From Flexithrix dorotheae DSM 6795 (GTDB lineage Bacteria; Bacteroidota; Bacteroidia; Cytophagales; Flammeovirgaceae): DNA of 64,000 bases. The stretch is taken from positions 372,204-436,203 of the forward strand of contig NZ_KB903476.1 in NCBI RefSeq assembly GCF_000379765.1, given 5' to 3'. Shown in pieces: positions 18,205 through 27,785 of this stretch. Under the pieces are notes generated by a model. That model saw only the letters and a program-made list of their open reading frames with translations, was not told where the DNA came from and ran no database searches. The position numbers were made by a program, and so were the translations under genes. Every line of letters starts with the position of its first letter. Positions within the stretch are counted from its first letter, which is position 1.

Positions 18205-18621
18205 TTATTTTCTGTCAATAATTGAAATGGTAATTCTACTTACACAAACCAGGTCATTACTTTCATTTCTTATTTCAATTTGCCAGACATGTGTACTCCT
18301 TCCCAAATGAAAAGGCGTAACCTTGCCTACCACAAAACCTGACCTTACACTTTTGAGGTGATTGGCATTAATTTCCAAACCAACCGCAGCTTTAGTTTCA
18401 TTATCAATACAACAGTTAGCCGCCACACTTCCCAGGGTTTCAGCTAATACCACAGATGCCCCCCCATGTAAAATTCCAAAAGGTTGTTGAGTTCGGTGAT
18501 CTACCGGCATTTTTGCAGAAATAAAGTCCTTTCCTACCTCGGTAAATTCGATACCCAAATGTGTCACCATATTTTTTTTCATTTTATTAATGTATTCCAG
18601 GGTAACATTTGAATTGAACAT
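18205..18621 (-). CDS. hotdog-fold acyl-CoA thioesterase (PaaI/MenI type)
   Basis: A 138-residue hotdog thioesterase. The catalytic segment is PFGILHGGASVVLAETLGSV, with the HGG motif and the acidic residue in LAETLGS, as in 1,4-dihydroxy-2-naphthoyl-CoA and related acyl-CoA thioesterases. The substrate cannot be read from the sequence; menaquinone synthesis (MenI role) or phenylacetate metabolism are both possible. It is a single gene, divergent from the phosphatase gene at 18848. Confidence 0.88.
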   Translation of the reverse strand: MFNSNVTLEYINKMKKNMVTHLGIEFTEVGKDFISAKMPVDHRTQQPFGILHGGASVVLAETLGSVAANCCIDNETKAAVGLEINANHLKSVRSGFVVGKVTPFHLGRSTHVWQIEIRNESNDLVCVSRITISIIDRK

Positions 18622-18697
18622 ATTAAAAAATTGTTTATCAGATTATAAAAAATTAATAATAAATAGAACTTTCTGAAGAAATAAAATATTTAAAAAG

Positions 18698-18705
18698 TAC
18701 TTTTG
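18698..18705 (+). promoter_or_regulatory. possible -7 box upstream of the phosphatase gene
   Basis: TACTTTTG matches the Bacteroidota -7 consensus TAnnTTTG. It lies about 143 bases before the TTG start at 18848 and has no clear -33 partner. Confidence 0.25.
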
Positions 18706-18847
18706 CGGAAAATTTAACGAGGAGATGCAAATAACTGCTTTTTTTTTCTTCTAAGCTAATATTTTTTGCAATTAGCTAGTTGTTAATCAGTTATTTACGT
18801 AAAAATTCAGTCTATAATCTCTTTTCAACCCTTTAAATTCAATTACA

Positions 18848-19489
18848 TTGGCCAGCAAAAAAATATATTTAATTCGACACGGAGAAACCGATTTCAATAA
18901 AAAGGGAATGGTTCAGGGCAGTGGGATTGATTCCAGCCTAAATCAGCTTGGAAATGCTCAGGCAAAGGCATTTTATGATCATTATGCTCATATTACTTTT
19001 GATAAAATCTATACTTCCAAATTAAAGAGAACCCATCAATCGGTTGATCAGTTTATCCAAAAAGGATTGCCTTGGCAACAACTTTGGGGGCTAAATGAAA
19101 TTAGCTGGGGACATAAAGAAGGGAGAAGAATTACTGACTCCGACAATGAACAATACATTAATATGCTCTTGGCCTGGCAGAATGGTGATTATTCGCAGAA
19201 AGTAATTGGAGGTGAAAGTCCTGCCGAAGTTCAGGAGAGGCAAAAAACCGCATGGAAGTATTTAATGGAAAATGACCATGAGAAAAACATCCTGGTATGC
19301 ATGCACGGAAGGGCCATTAGAATTTTACTTTGTCTTCTCCTTAATGTTGAATTGAAAGAAATGGACCAATTTGAACACCGGAATCTTTGTCTGTATTTAT
19401 TAAATTATGAAAATGGCAAATATTCCGTTGAAAAAAGAAATGACATAGCGCATTTGGAAAAAATTTCCGCTTTAGAAAAAGTTTCTTAA
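18848..19489 (+). CDS. histidine phosphatase family protein
   Basis: A 213-residue member of the phosphoglycerate-mutase-like branch. The phosphohistidine motif RHGETDFNKKG is at residues 9-19, and the second catalytic histidine is in LVCMHGRAIRILL (about 148-160). Such enzymes dephosphorylate small metabolites or proteins, and the substrate cannot be told. The start must be TTG at 18848, because no ATG precedes the conserved KKIYLIRHGE strand. It converges with the methylase gene with a gap of 26 bases. Confidence 0.88.
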   Translation: MASKKIYLIRHGETDFNKKGMVQGSGIDSSLNQLGNAQAKAFYDHYAHITFDKIYTSKLKRTHQSVDQFIQKGLPWQQLWGLNEISWGHKEGRRITDSDNEQYINMLLAWQNGDYSQKVIGGESPAEVQERQKTAWKYLMENDHEKNILVCMHGRAIRILLCLLLNVELKEMDQFEHRNLCLYLLNYENGKYSVEKRNDIAHLEKISALEKVS

Positions 19490-19515
19490 TTTCTATTTCA
19501 TGTAATTCCAGGATT

Positions 19516-20208
19516 TTAACCAATTAAAAAAATTGTTGGTTTTTTATTTAAGTCAACTTTTTCCTTTTTCCATTCAGAAAGGTTCTGGGTTTTGATCAAT
19601 TGGTGTGGTCCTGAAATATCACTAGCGATGCAAAGTCTTGTGGATGGATTTCCCACCTCTATCATGAGCTGAAATAAGGCATTATTGCGATAAGGAGTTT
19701 CCATAAATATTTGACTTTGTCCGCTTCTGTTTACCTCACTTTCCATCTTTTTTATGAAGGCAGTTCTAGGAGTTTTTTCTATTGGCAAATAGCCATGAAA
19801 AACAAAATTCTGCCCTGAGAATCCTGCTGACATCAACGCCAAAAATATAGAAGACGGGCCTGTAACAGGTTCTACTTCAATATTATGCTGATGGGCAAAC
19901 GCTACTGCCAGCGCTCCAGGATCAGCAATACCCGGACAACCTGCCTCCGAAATTACCCCAACATTTTCATCTTTGGGAATCTGACTAAAGTAAGTTGTTA
20001 TTTGAGCCGTTTTTGTATTTTTGTCCAGACGGAAAAATACCAATTCCCTTATATTAAGATTAAGGTTTAAACTGCTTATAAAACGTCTGGTGGTGCGTTC
20101 ATTTTCTACCAGGTAATATTTCGTTTCAGCAATAATTTTATGGACAATTGGTGGAAGTAAATCTGAATTATTCTCCCCAATCGGACTAGGAATAAGGTAT
20201 AATTTCAT
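19516..20208 (-). CDS. SAM-dependent methyltransferase of the RsmI/tetrapyrrole-methylase fold
   Basis: A 230-residue protein with the RsmI signature: MKLYLIPSPIGENN, VGVISEAGCPGIADPGA (about 93-109) and VTGPSSIFLALMSAGFSGQN (about 118-137). RsmI 2'-O-methylates cytidine 1402 of 16S rRNA. This shorter version, common in Bacteroidota, lacks the C-terminal part of the Escherichia coli protein, so the rRNA target is likely but not proven. Motifs look intact. It is divergent from the patatin gene. Confidence 0.85.
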   Translation of the reverse strand: MKLYLIPSPIGENNSDLLPPIVHKIIAETKYYLVENERTTRRFISSLNLNLNIRELVFFRLDKNTKTAQITTYFSQIPKDENVGVISEAGCPGIADPGALAVAFAHQHNIEVEPVTGPSSIFLALMSAGFSGQNFVFHGYLPIEKTPRTAFIKKMESEVNRSGQSQIFMETPYRNNALFQLMIEVGNPSTRLCIASDISGPHQLIKTQNLSEWKKEKVDLNKKPTIFLIG

Positions 20209-20295
20209 TTTTCAACTGGCTTAATAAGCATTAATTCGGGCAATTATAAAGGGTTGTAAAAAAGGGACAAAATAGAATCCTCAAATTTTTAAAAA

Positions 20296-21060
20296 ATGGA
20301 AAAGAAAATTGGAATTTGTTTGTGTGGTGGTGGAGCTAGGGGGATTGCCCATATAGGAGTACTTAATGCCCTGGAAGACGCTGGTATTAAACCTTCAATC
20401 ATTTCCGGATCGAGTATGGGGGCTATCGTTGGGACTATGTATGCAGCCGGAATTCCTCCTTTAAAAATGCTGGAAATAGTTTCCGAAACAAGTTTTGTGA
20501 AAATATTTGGCGGGTTCAGTCTTCCAAAGGGAGGCTTGTCTGAGTTAACCTTTTTGAGGAAAATGTTGATAAAGCACCTCAATATTTCCAGATTTGAAGA
20601 ATTAAACCTGCCCATGTTTATCTGCACTACTAACCTAAATACAGGGAAATTTCAAATTTTTTCGGAAGGCGATTTTATTGAACCTGTAGTTGCTTCTTCT
20701 GCAATTCCACTCATTTTTAATCCGGTAACCATCAATAATCAGGTCCATGTGGATGGAGGAGTTTTAAATAATCTGCCAGTAGAGCCACTCATGGGTAATT
20801 GTGATTACCTTATTGGGGTAAATGTAAATCCTTATGGAGAAGTTGAAAATGTGAAGGGATTAAAGGAGATTGGAGAAAGAGTATTTGACCTTACCATATG
20901 GAATAATGTTGAAAACCGACTAAAATGCTGTAACCTTGTAATAGAACCCCAGCAGGTCTTTTCCCACCATATTTTTGACTGGCCTAACGCCAAACAAATT
21001 TTTTACCATGGATATTTTTCAGCAAAAGAGAAGATTCATGCCATTAAAAATGCTCCATAA
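20296..21060 (+). CDS. patatin-like phospholipase
   Basis: A 254-residue cytoplasmic protein of the RssA/YchK-like patatin class. The oxyanion hole is in LCGGGARGIAHIGVL (about 8-22), the nucleophile Ser in SGSSMGAIVG (about 37-46) and the catalytic Asp in VDGGVLNNLPVEPL (about 153-166). The expected activity is hydrolysis of phospholipid acyl esters. All catalytic residues are present. It has no signal peptide, and the neighbours give no clue to substrate. It is followed by two envelope-protein genes in the same direction, each with its own gap. Confidence 0.9.
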   Translation: MEKKIGICLCGGGARGIAHIGVLNALEDAGIKPSIISGSSMGAIVGTMYAAGIPPLKMLEIVSETSFVKIFGGFSLPKGGLSELTFLRKMLIKHLNISRFEELNLPMFICTTNLNTGKFQIFSEGDFIEPVVASSAIPLIFNPVTINNQVHVDGGVLNNLPVEPLMGNCDYLIGVNVNPYGEVENVKGLKEIGERVFDLTIWNNVENRLKCCNLVIEPQQVFSHHIFDWPNAKQIFYHGYFSAKEKIHAIKNAP

Positions 21061-21274
21061 TAAGATTATACAAAAAACAGCTTAAAATTTAGTTTCATTA
21101 GGAGGAATTAAAATTAAAAGAAAGAAAATTTACAGCCAAAAGGTGGACTGCGATCAAAAGTTTTTAATTTAACATTATGGTGTTGTTTAAAGTTAAACCT
21201 TTCGGCTACGAATGGTCGATTTTGCTCCATACTTTTATAATTTTTTACCCTTTCAAATTAGTTGCCCACATTCC

Positions 21275-22045
21275 ATGAAACTTTTCTACCTAATTTTATC
21301 CATTTTTATATTATCCGTAAGTTTCAGTCAGGCTCAATCAGAGGATTCTATAAAAAGTAAAAACCCTTATGATTTAATGTCCAACTACTATGATCATGGC
21401 TTCAGTCCTTTTGCAAAAAAAAACTGGTATGTTGGTTTAGCATTTTCACTAACAGATGAAAAATTTGATAATACTCCAAAACTGCTCGAAAGGGTGATTG
21501 CAGGGAATGAATTAAATTATGATCTAACTTTTAAAGGAGGTTATTTCATTGGAAACTATGTAATGGTGGGGGCAAACTTCATCTATTCCCGGGACAGATT
21601 TTCCGGACAGGTAGTTCAACAAAGTACAGATACTTTAACCAGACAAAATATTTCGAGTTCAGGTAGAATTGTACCACTTATTAAGACCTATTTTCCTCTC
21701 ACTAAAAACCACAGGCTAAGCCTTTTTAATGAACTAGGGTTTGGTTTTGGCTTCGGAAATATACTTACCAGAAATATTAGAAACCAGGATGTAATAGAAA
21801 AAAGTTTTACCAATGAATTTAAATTTACTGCGGGCTTAAGCCCTGGAATTACCTTCTTTGCTATTGAAAACTTCTGTTTTGAAGTACAACTTAATAATTT
21901 AATTGGGTATGAACTCACTGTGCAAGACACAAAAACAAATGAAACGGAGTCATCCCGTACCACAAAAAATAATGTTAATTTCAGTATTAATCTTCTATCC
22001 CTAAATCTGGGACTGGCTTATTATTTTGGTGCGAAAAAACCATAA
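21275..22045 (+). CDS. outer-membrane beta-barrel protein (porin-like)
   Basis: A 256-residue exported protein. I start it at the ATG at 21275 because MKLFYLILSIFILSVSFSQA is a clear signal peptide; an upstream ATG at 21212 would bury it. The remainder alternates polar and aromatic residues in beta strands and ends with an aromatic-rich strand (LGLAYYF), typical of 8- to 10-strand barrels in Bacteroidota. The signal peptide cleavage site is SQAQS. The function is unknown. It lies 54 bases before the PCMD lipoprotein in the same direction and may be co-transcribed. Confidence 0.75.
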   Translation: MKLFYLILSIFILSVSFSQAQSEDSIKSKNPYDLMSNYYDHGFSPFAKKNWYVGLAFSLTDEKFDNTPKLLERVIAGNELNYDLTFKGGYFIGNYVMVGANFIYSRDRFSGQVVQQSTDTLTRQNISSSGRIVPLIKTYFPLTKNHRLSLFNELGFGFGFGNILTRNIRNQDVIEKSFTNEFKFTAGLSPGITFFAIENFCFEVQLNNLIGYELTVQDTKTNETESSRTTKNNVNFSINLLSLNLGLAYYFGAKKP

Positions 22046-22099
22046 CATTCATTGTATTTTCATTTTTTAATCTTCGAATAAACATTTTCCTAATAAAGT

Positions 22100-23212
22100 A
22101 TGACAGGCGATAATCATTTTTCGAAAATAATTTCAGTAAAATTAATTTCTTTGATCCTCATTACCGGAAGCATTGTTTTAAATGGATGTTTGGAAGAAGA
22201 TTTTTTTGGTTTGTCTTCTTTTGGTGAAATAAAAGAAATAGAAATAGAAAACCAGGCCAGCCAGGCAATTATAAAAAGCCAGTCCAAGGAGATCATCATT
22301 GAAATGCCAGGAGGGGTAGATATTTCAGAAGTCTCCATTCAAAAACTTACCCTTTCTTCCTTTGCCAAATCCGATAAAAATGTAGGTGATGAAATCAACC
22401 TTAATGACTCTATTACTTTTAATATCACCGCAGAGGATGGAACTTTAACAATCTGGAAAATTTTTTCAAATGTAGCTTCATCCACTCCACAAATTCCAAA
22501 CAGTGATTTTAATGTATGGTACAAAACCAGTGGGGGATACTATGAACCGGGAGAAAATGCAGAGACAACTGTTTGGGGAACAGGAAATCCGGGAACGAAT
22601 ATACTTGGATTATTGGCAACTACTCCAATTGAAATTTCTGATGGAAACCTGGCCGCAAACATGATTACGTTAGATAACGGTAAATTATCAGGTAGTTTTG
22701 GCGCTCCAATTTCAGCAGGTTCCATCTATACTGGAAAATTTAATCCCGATAAAATTGACCTTTCCAACCCTGCAGCTGCCATCGAATTTGGGACTCCTTT
22801 TTCCGGAAGGCCAAATAGTTTTAAATTAAAATATACTTATCAGCCGGGACCTGAAAATAAGGATAAAAACGGGAACTTATTGAATTTTGATGATCAATGC
22901 GATATTTATGCCTTATTGGAGGTACGCAAAAGCAATGAAGTGCAAAGGCTGGCTACAGCCTGGTTCAGAAGTGATGAAATAATAGAAAACCCAGAAGACT
23001 TAGAAGTTCAATTTATCTATGGTGAGCTTGATAATTCCTTCCCTGAATTTATGAAACCACCAAATGGAAAATATGTCACTGGAGATTCCGTAGGATTCAT
23101 TTTACCTACTCATATCACCTTTGTGGCATCTTCAAGTTTTAATGGAAATAACTTTGCGGGTGCCATTGATAGCCAGTTAATCATAGATGAACTGGAACTC
23201 AACTATAATTAA
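22100..23212 (+). CDS. PCMD-domain lipoprotein (putative carbohydrate-binding)
   Basis: A 370-residue lipoprotein with the signal peptide ending SIVLNGC (residue 30). Residues 35-125 look like the beta domain that often precedes PCMD (a DUF4493/Ig-like region). From about residue 133 the PCMD domain begins with PNSDFNVWYKTSGGYYEPGE and ends in IDSQLIIDELELNYN. PCMD (putative carbohydrate metabolism domain) proteins are surface lipoproteins in gut and marine Bacteroidota thought to bind or process glycans; the biochemistry is not firmly known. It is followed by a terminator that belongs to the opposite strand. Confidence 0.82.
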   Translation: MTGDNHFSKIISVKLISLILITGSIVLNGCLEEDFFGLSSFGEIKEIEIENQASQAIIKSQSKEIIIEMPGGVDISEVSIQKLTLSSFAKSDKNVGDEINLNDSITFNITAEDGTLTIWKIFSNVASSTPQIPNSDFNVWYKTSGGYYEPGENAETTVWGTGNPGTNILGLLATTPIEISDGNLAANMITLDNGKLSGSFGAPISAGSIYTGKFNPDKIDLSNPAAAIEFGTPFSGRPNSFKLKYTYQPGPENKDKNGNLLNFDDQCDIYALLEVRKSNEVQRLATAWFRSDEIIENPEDLEVQFIYGELDNSFPEFMKPPNGKYVTGDSVGFILPTHITFVASSSFNGNNFAGAIDSQLIIDELELNYN

Positions 23213-23254
23213 TACCAAAATCAAAGAGTAGAAATTAACTTATGATAAATGGAG

Positions 23255-23300
23255 GAAAAAAGAACTCCCAACCCCTCTGGTTTCAGAGGGATTGGGAGTT
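23255..23300 (-). terminator. terminator of the TPR-CHAT gene
   Basis: A 17-bp stem with one mismatch (23263-23279 with 23284-23300) has a T-run on the minus strand side (complement of 23257-23261). It lies 22 bases past the stop of the minus-strand gene and may also block read-through from the PCMD gene. Confidence 0.75.
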
Positions 23301-23321
23301 ATAATCTAAAATCAAAGTTTT

Positions 23322-26300
23322 TTATACTGAGCCAATCATAATAAAAGCCGCCCAGAATATGGGGTCCTTATATTCTTTTCTCAATTCTTTCTTGGCTTCT
23401 ATAAATGCGGTTCTTTTATCCATTTTCTTTTCAAGCCAGTTCTTGTAGAAATACAACATCAGTTTCTGTGTAGCCTCATCCGAAACTTTAAACAAGCTCA
23501 TTATAATAGAATTTGTCCCCGCCACAAGTAAAGCTCTTTGAAGACCGTATACCCCCTCACCTACTTTATTTTCTCCTCTACCAGTTTCACAAGCACTTAA
23601 AATCACCAACTCAGTATTATCCAGATTTAAACTCATAGCTTCATATGCGGTCAATACTCCATTTTCTTTATTGAAACTATAAACATTTCCATCCTCCATC
23701 AGATCTCCTGCATTCTTCAATAGTAATCCAGATCTTAACAAGGGATTATTCACCACTTTCTGATTATCAAGTATATTTTCTTTGTTGTCTTCAGTATCTG
23801 GCAGGAAAAATCCATGTGTGGCAATATGAAATATTTTTGGGCTTTTCAGCTCTTTCACCCTTTCCTCAGTGGCCTGCTTGTGCATATAAGAGACTGGCAC
23901 TTCTCCTGCATCCGACCTTAAGAATTCTTCCAGTTTTTTGACTTCAACCATTGTTCCCGGAAGCTGGGAAATTTTTCTATCATTATAAATATCAAATTCT
24001 TCTTCTTTTAAATCTTTATAAAAAACAGGATTTCCAAAAAGCGCTACTTCTTTACTTTGGACATTATCAACAGTACTTTCCTCCTCCTTCACCAAATCCC
24101 TGGTATTACTTACCAGCACAATATTATTATGATCGATTACAAAATTTCCATCTTCATGGACCATCGCTTCCAAATTTATCTGGTTAAAAACGCCCTCACT
24201 TGAAAGGTAAATTTTAGAGCTTTCCGGTAAAGCATCATGGATGGGTTTCCAGTAATTGGTATAAGAGTTTTCGTCTTTAATATTATAAATGATACAATAT
24301 CTATAATACCTTAAGTAATTAGTTTCCAATAAGTTACTATTTGGAAGAGATATTAATTCAGGCCTCTTGCTTTTAGGAGTAATAATTAAGGCTGAATAAA
24401 CAACAGAATCTGTGAACGATTTATCAAAATAATGATGCCTGATAATTTCTACAGCGGCTTCCCCCGGTTTCAAAGCTTTCTTTACATCCTCCCATGTGGT
24501 TTCCTTTTTCTTTTTCTCAAAAAAACCTGACTTGGCACTCAGCTCTTTTTCCACATCCTCAATTTCTTTCACCAGGTGCTTTATATCAATACTCCCTTCT
24601 TTCAGTTGGTCATTGTTCATCGCCAAAGCTTTTGTAAGATCTTCTTTTTTATCAATCCATGATTCATAATTCTTTATTAGTGTGGAGTCATTACTATTCA
24701 AAATCTGATTTCTCACTTTTATAGAAGAACTTAAAAGCAAAGATTTGGTCTCCAGCGTATTATTATAAACCTGGCCAATTAGTTTTTTTCCTTTTCTTTT
24801 TTCCGATTGTGAGAAAACAAGGTTGGAATAAAAGTCATAATCATGTTTCATTAATTGCCAGTATTTGGCTTTTTCTCTTTCACTTAATGCAGGGAAAAAT
24901 TCATGGATATTATTCCTGTATTTTTTCAGTACTTCATTCGTATACTTTTTGGACTTTTTAAAATCATCTAACAAATAATAAGACCGGCCCAATTTTGCCG
25001 TAGATTTGATGTAAGAAGGATGTTCGGTATTGAAAATCTTGGAAAATGATTTCCTGGAGTCTTCAAAGTACTCCTTTGCTCCTTTAAAATCCTCCCTCTT
25101 AATCTCAATATCTCCAATTAACATTTCAATTTCAGCACTATTGATATTCAGAGAAGTACCCAATTTTTGTTTCCAGATATTATCTGCTGTTTTTAATCTT
25201 GAAAAAGCCAGTTCCAATTTCTCGTTTTCCGTATTTACTAGTGCCAGATTTTTAAGGGATTCGGCATAGATCGGGTTGTTTTCCCCCAGATTGTCTGCGA
25301 TGATCTTGTTCGACCTTTCTAAAAGTTTCTCAATTTCATCAAGTTCCTCCCCATTATAAAATTTGGTAAGTGCCAGTTGAGTATAAGAATTTGCCAGTTC
25401 GATATGATGCTTCCCAAAAAGCTTTTCCTCAATACCAATCACTCTTTTTATATTTTCTTCAGCACCTTCATAATCACCAATTGCATTATCAATCACCGCT
25501 TTTATCAACAAACTCTCTGTCACTTGAAAAGAGGAATCGCCAAAAATATTTTCGGCAATTTTTTGAGCTTTATTTACCAACTCTTCAGCTTCTACATACT
25601 CCCCATGGATCTGAGCCAGCCTTGCCAGTTGATTATAAGGAGTAATTAAAAATCTTGATGAATCCCCATATCTTTCCAGTCGTACCTGCAATGCCTCATT
25701 AAGCATTTCTTCCGTTTGCTTAAATCTTTCTGTTTTTATATACAAATAGGCCAGCTCGTCCACAGCTGAAGAATTCGCCTTAGCATTTATAGATTTATTA
25801 TACAACTTGCTCGATTTAGACAGGAAAGATTGCGCCTGATCAAATAGCCCCATCATGGCGTAATACCTGGCTGAAGTTTCCAAAGCCTGAGAATATTCAT
25901 AGGTTTTTGTTTTCCTGTTATACTCATTTTTAAAAATTTCGAGCATTAAATTGATGTTTTTGTCTGCCTCTTTAAAATCCCCTACTTTTAAATCAAGATC
26001 AATCAATCGTTCCAGGCTTATGGCATAGTTGATGTGAGATTTACCAAATTTGCCTTCGTTTATACCTACATATTTTTCTATTAAATTCCTTGCCTTTTCG
26101 TACTGTCCGATTAATTCATAAAATCCTGCATATTGGTTTAAAAACTTTCCATAGTCCACATGGTTTTCGGAGATTTTATCGGATATAACGCCATAAAAAG
26201 TTTTATCGATCAGGCTATCTACAAGCTCAAACTTATTAGTATAATTCAGGTAGTAATCTGCCAAATCCATTACGGTATATTGATACTTAAGTGATTCTTC

Positions 26301-27563
26301 TCCATAAATCCCTTCTACAGTTTCCAGTTGTTTTTCCAGATAGAAATATGCTTCGTCATATTTTTCATTGGCAATGGAAACATCATACAATTGTTCCAAA
26401 AGATTTACCTTCTCTTTGTGATTAGCAGGTATTTTTCCTTCAGTTTCATATAAAACCTTCAGGTCATTTAAAGATGCTTCATAGTTTTGGTTGTAATAAT
26501 CCTTTTTGGCATCTAGTCTTACAGAAATTCCGTGTTGAGTTTTATCTTTCCCAAAATATTTTGAAGTATTTGTACGGAATTCCCATTGCTGAACCCTGCT
26601 TTTCCCATTATGGATGTTAATATAGTGGTCAATTAAGGTCTCGTGAATCTCCAGGAATGTTTTATGCACAAGACCAAGCCTTCTTTCTGCAAGAAAAATA
26701 TTTTTCTCAAGTGATTTTCTAATTTCAGTTTCATCATCCTCTCTGTCAATCATTAAAAGGGCAATGGCTTGCTGATTTTTAATGTAAGCCAGGTCTTTAT
26801 TATTCAAATGTGTCTTTATCCAGATAGAAGCCTCTGTGAGTAATTGGTTAGCCTTGTCATAGTTTCCAATTCGTCTTTGTAAATCACCAGCCAGCGTCAT
26901 AACTTCTGCATATTCCCGCTTTCTTCTTCGCTCCTTAAATGGATCCAGCTTTCTTTCCTCAAACCTGTTGGAAACTTCATTATAGTACTTTTCTTTACTT
27001 ACAATTCTTCTTTTTTTAGCTTCCAGTAATTCGGGAATTAATTTTTCTGCCTCCGCAAAATTTCCCCTTTCTATGTGAATGGAAGTTTCTATAAATGTCA
27101 TTTGGGAGGTAAAATAGTTATCCCAATTATTTCCGTCTTTATCTAATTCTCCACCATCTGGTGCCAGTATGTCCCTGGCTGATTTCAGAAAACTTTCAGC
27201 AGTTTTAATATCGGAATAAAGAAGATACAAATAGGCAGCATCCAACACCGCCTTACCATACAAAGTATTATGCTTTCCCTTGTAGGCTTTTTTCTTAAGG
27301 GTTACGGAAATGATACTTTCAAATTCACCATACTCTCCTAAAGCTTCAAGATATTTGGCCTTATATAAATTGGCTTTTGCTACAGCCAATCCTATTCTTC
27401 TCTTATTTAATTGCTGGATTGTGGCATCACATTTTTCAAAAGCCTTTTTATAATTCCCCTCTTCATAATATCGCTCGCAAATCTCTAAGGCTCGCTCGTA
27501 GTTTTGGGCTTGGGTATGACTGCAAAAAATGAATAAAAAAAATAAGTTTAAAAATATGCGCAT
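23322..27563 (-). CDS. exported TPR-CHAT (caspase-like) protein
   Basis: A protein of about 1413 residues. I start it at the ATG at 27563 because MRIFLNLFFLFIFCSHTQAQ is a signal peptide; the ATG-like start 45 bases upstream adds an unlikely leader. About 900 residues of tandem tetratricopeptide repeats follow (A-x-Y-G-x-Y-E-A patterns). The C-terminal 300 residues are a CHAT domain, a caspase-clan peptidase. The catalytic His is in IFHIATHGFFLPD (codon 23814-23816) and the Cys in LVILSACETGRGE (codon 23589-23591), so both are intact. CHAT proteases such as TPR-CHAT/Csx29 are switched on by partners. No partner gene is adjacent here. Its substrate and activator are unknown. Confidence 0.9.
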   Translation of the reverse strand: MRIFLNLFFLFIFCSHTQAQNYERALEICERYYEEGNYKKAFEKCDATIQQLNKRRIGLAVAKANLYKAKYLEALGEYGEFESIISVTLKKKAYKGKHNTLYGKAVLDAAYLYLLYSDIKTAESFLKSARDILAPDGGELDKDGNNWDNYFTSQMTFIETSIHIERGNFAEAEKLIPELLEAKKRRIVSKEKYYNEVSNRFEERKLDPFKERRRKREYAEVMTLAGDLQRRIGNYDKANQLLTEASIWIKTHLNNKDLAYIKNQQAIALLMIDREDDETEIRKSLEKNIFLAERRLGLVHKTFLEIHETLIDHYINIHNGKSRVQQWEFRTNTSKYFGKDKTQHGISVRLDAKKDYYNQNYEASLNDLKVLYETEGKIPANHKEKVNLLEQLYDVSIANEKYDEAYFYLEKQLETVEGIYGEESLKYQYTVMDLADYYLNYTNKFELVDSLIDKTFYGVISDKISENHVDYGKFLNQYAGFYELIGQYEKARNLIEKYVGINEGKFGKSHINYAISLERLIDLDLKVGDFKEADKNINLMLEIFKNEYNRKTKTYEYSQALETSARYYAMMGLFDQAQSFLSKSSKLYNKSINAKANSSAVDELAYLYIKTERFKQTEEMLNEALQVRLERYGDSSRFLITPYNQLARLAQIHGEYVEAEELVNKAQKIAENIFGDSSFQVTESLLIKAVIDNAIGDYEGAEENIKRVIGIEEKLFGKHHIELANSYTQLALTKFYNGEELDEIEKLLERSNKIIADNLGENNPIYAESLKNLALVNTENEKLELAFSRLKTADNIWKQKLGTSLNINSAEIEMLIGDIEIKREDFKGAKEYFEDSRKSFSKIFNTEHPSYIKSTAKLGRSYYLLDDFKKSKKYTNEVLKKYRNNIHEFFPALSEREKAKYWQLMKHDYDFYSNLVFSQSEKRKGKKLIGQVYNNTLETKSLLLSSSIKVRNQILNSNDSTLIKNYESWIDKKEDLTKALAMNNDQLKEGSIDIKHLVKEIEDVEKELSAKSGFFEKKKKETTWEDVKKALKPGEAAVEIIRHHYFDKSFTDSVVYSALIITPKSKRPELISLPNSNLLETNYLRYYRYCIIYNIKDENSYTNYWKPIHDALPESSKIYLSSEGVFNQINLEAMVHEDGNFVIDHNNIVLVSNTRDLVKEEESTVDNVQSKEVALFGNPVFYKDLKEEEFDIYNDRKISQLPGTMVEVKKLEEFLRSDAGEVPVSYMHKQATEERVKELKSPKIFHIATHGFFLPDTEDNKENILDNQKVVNNPLLRSGLLLKNAGDLMEDGNVYSFNKENGVLTAYEAMSLNLDNTELVILSACETGRGENKVGEGVYGLQRALLVAGTNSIIMSLFKVSDEATQKLMLYFYKNWLEKKMDKRTAFIEAKKELRKEYKDPIFWAAFIMIGSV

Positions 27564-27737
27564 GGAATTCGTGGTTAAGCAGCGGCCTTTTTGGCTGAAA
27601 CTGGCCACTTTTGTATGAACCTGGTACTGACCTCTCCCGAGAAAAAATCAATGCCACACCATTAACGCAATTATGTGGAAATTCGTAAGTGGATTTTTGA
27701 TTGGTTGAGAAAAAACAGGAAATAATGGAATATCAAT

Positions 27738-27776
27738 AAAAAATCCTTCCCTTTTTAGATCAGAGAAGGATTTTTT
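27738..27776 (-). terminator. terminator of the metallophosphoesterase gene
   Basis: A 12-bp perfect stem (27738-27749 with 27765-27776) has T-rich ends on both strands. It follows the minus-strand stop at 27786 by about ten bases. Confidence 0.75.
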
Positions 27777-27785
27777 GATTTTTAT

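Noticed and set aside
23322-27563. type III-E CRISPR-associated TPR-CHAT (Csx29)
   Set aside because: No Cas7-11, CRISPR repeats or cas genes are present, and the protein has a signal peptide.
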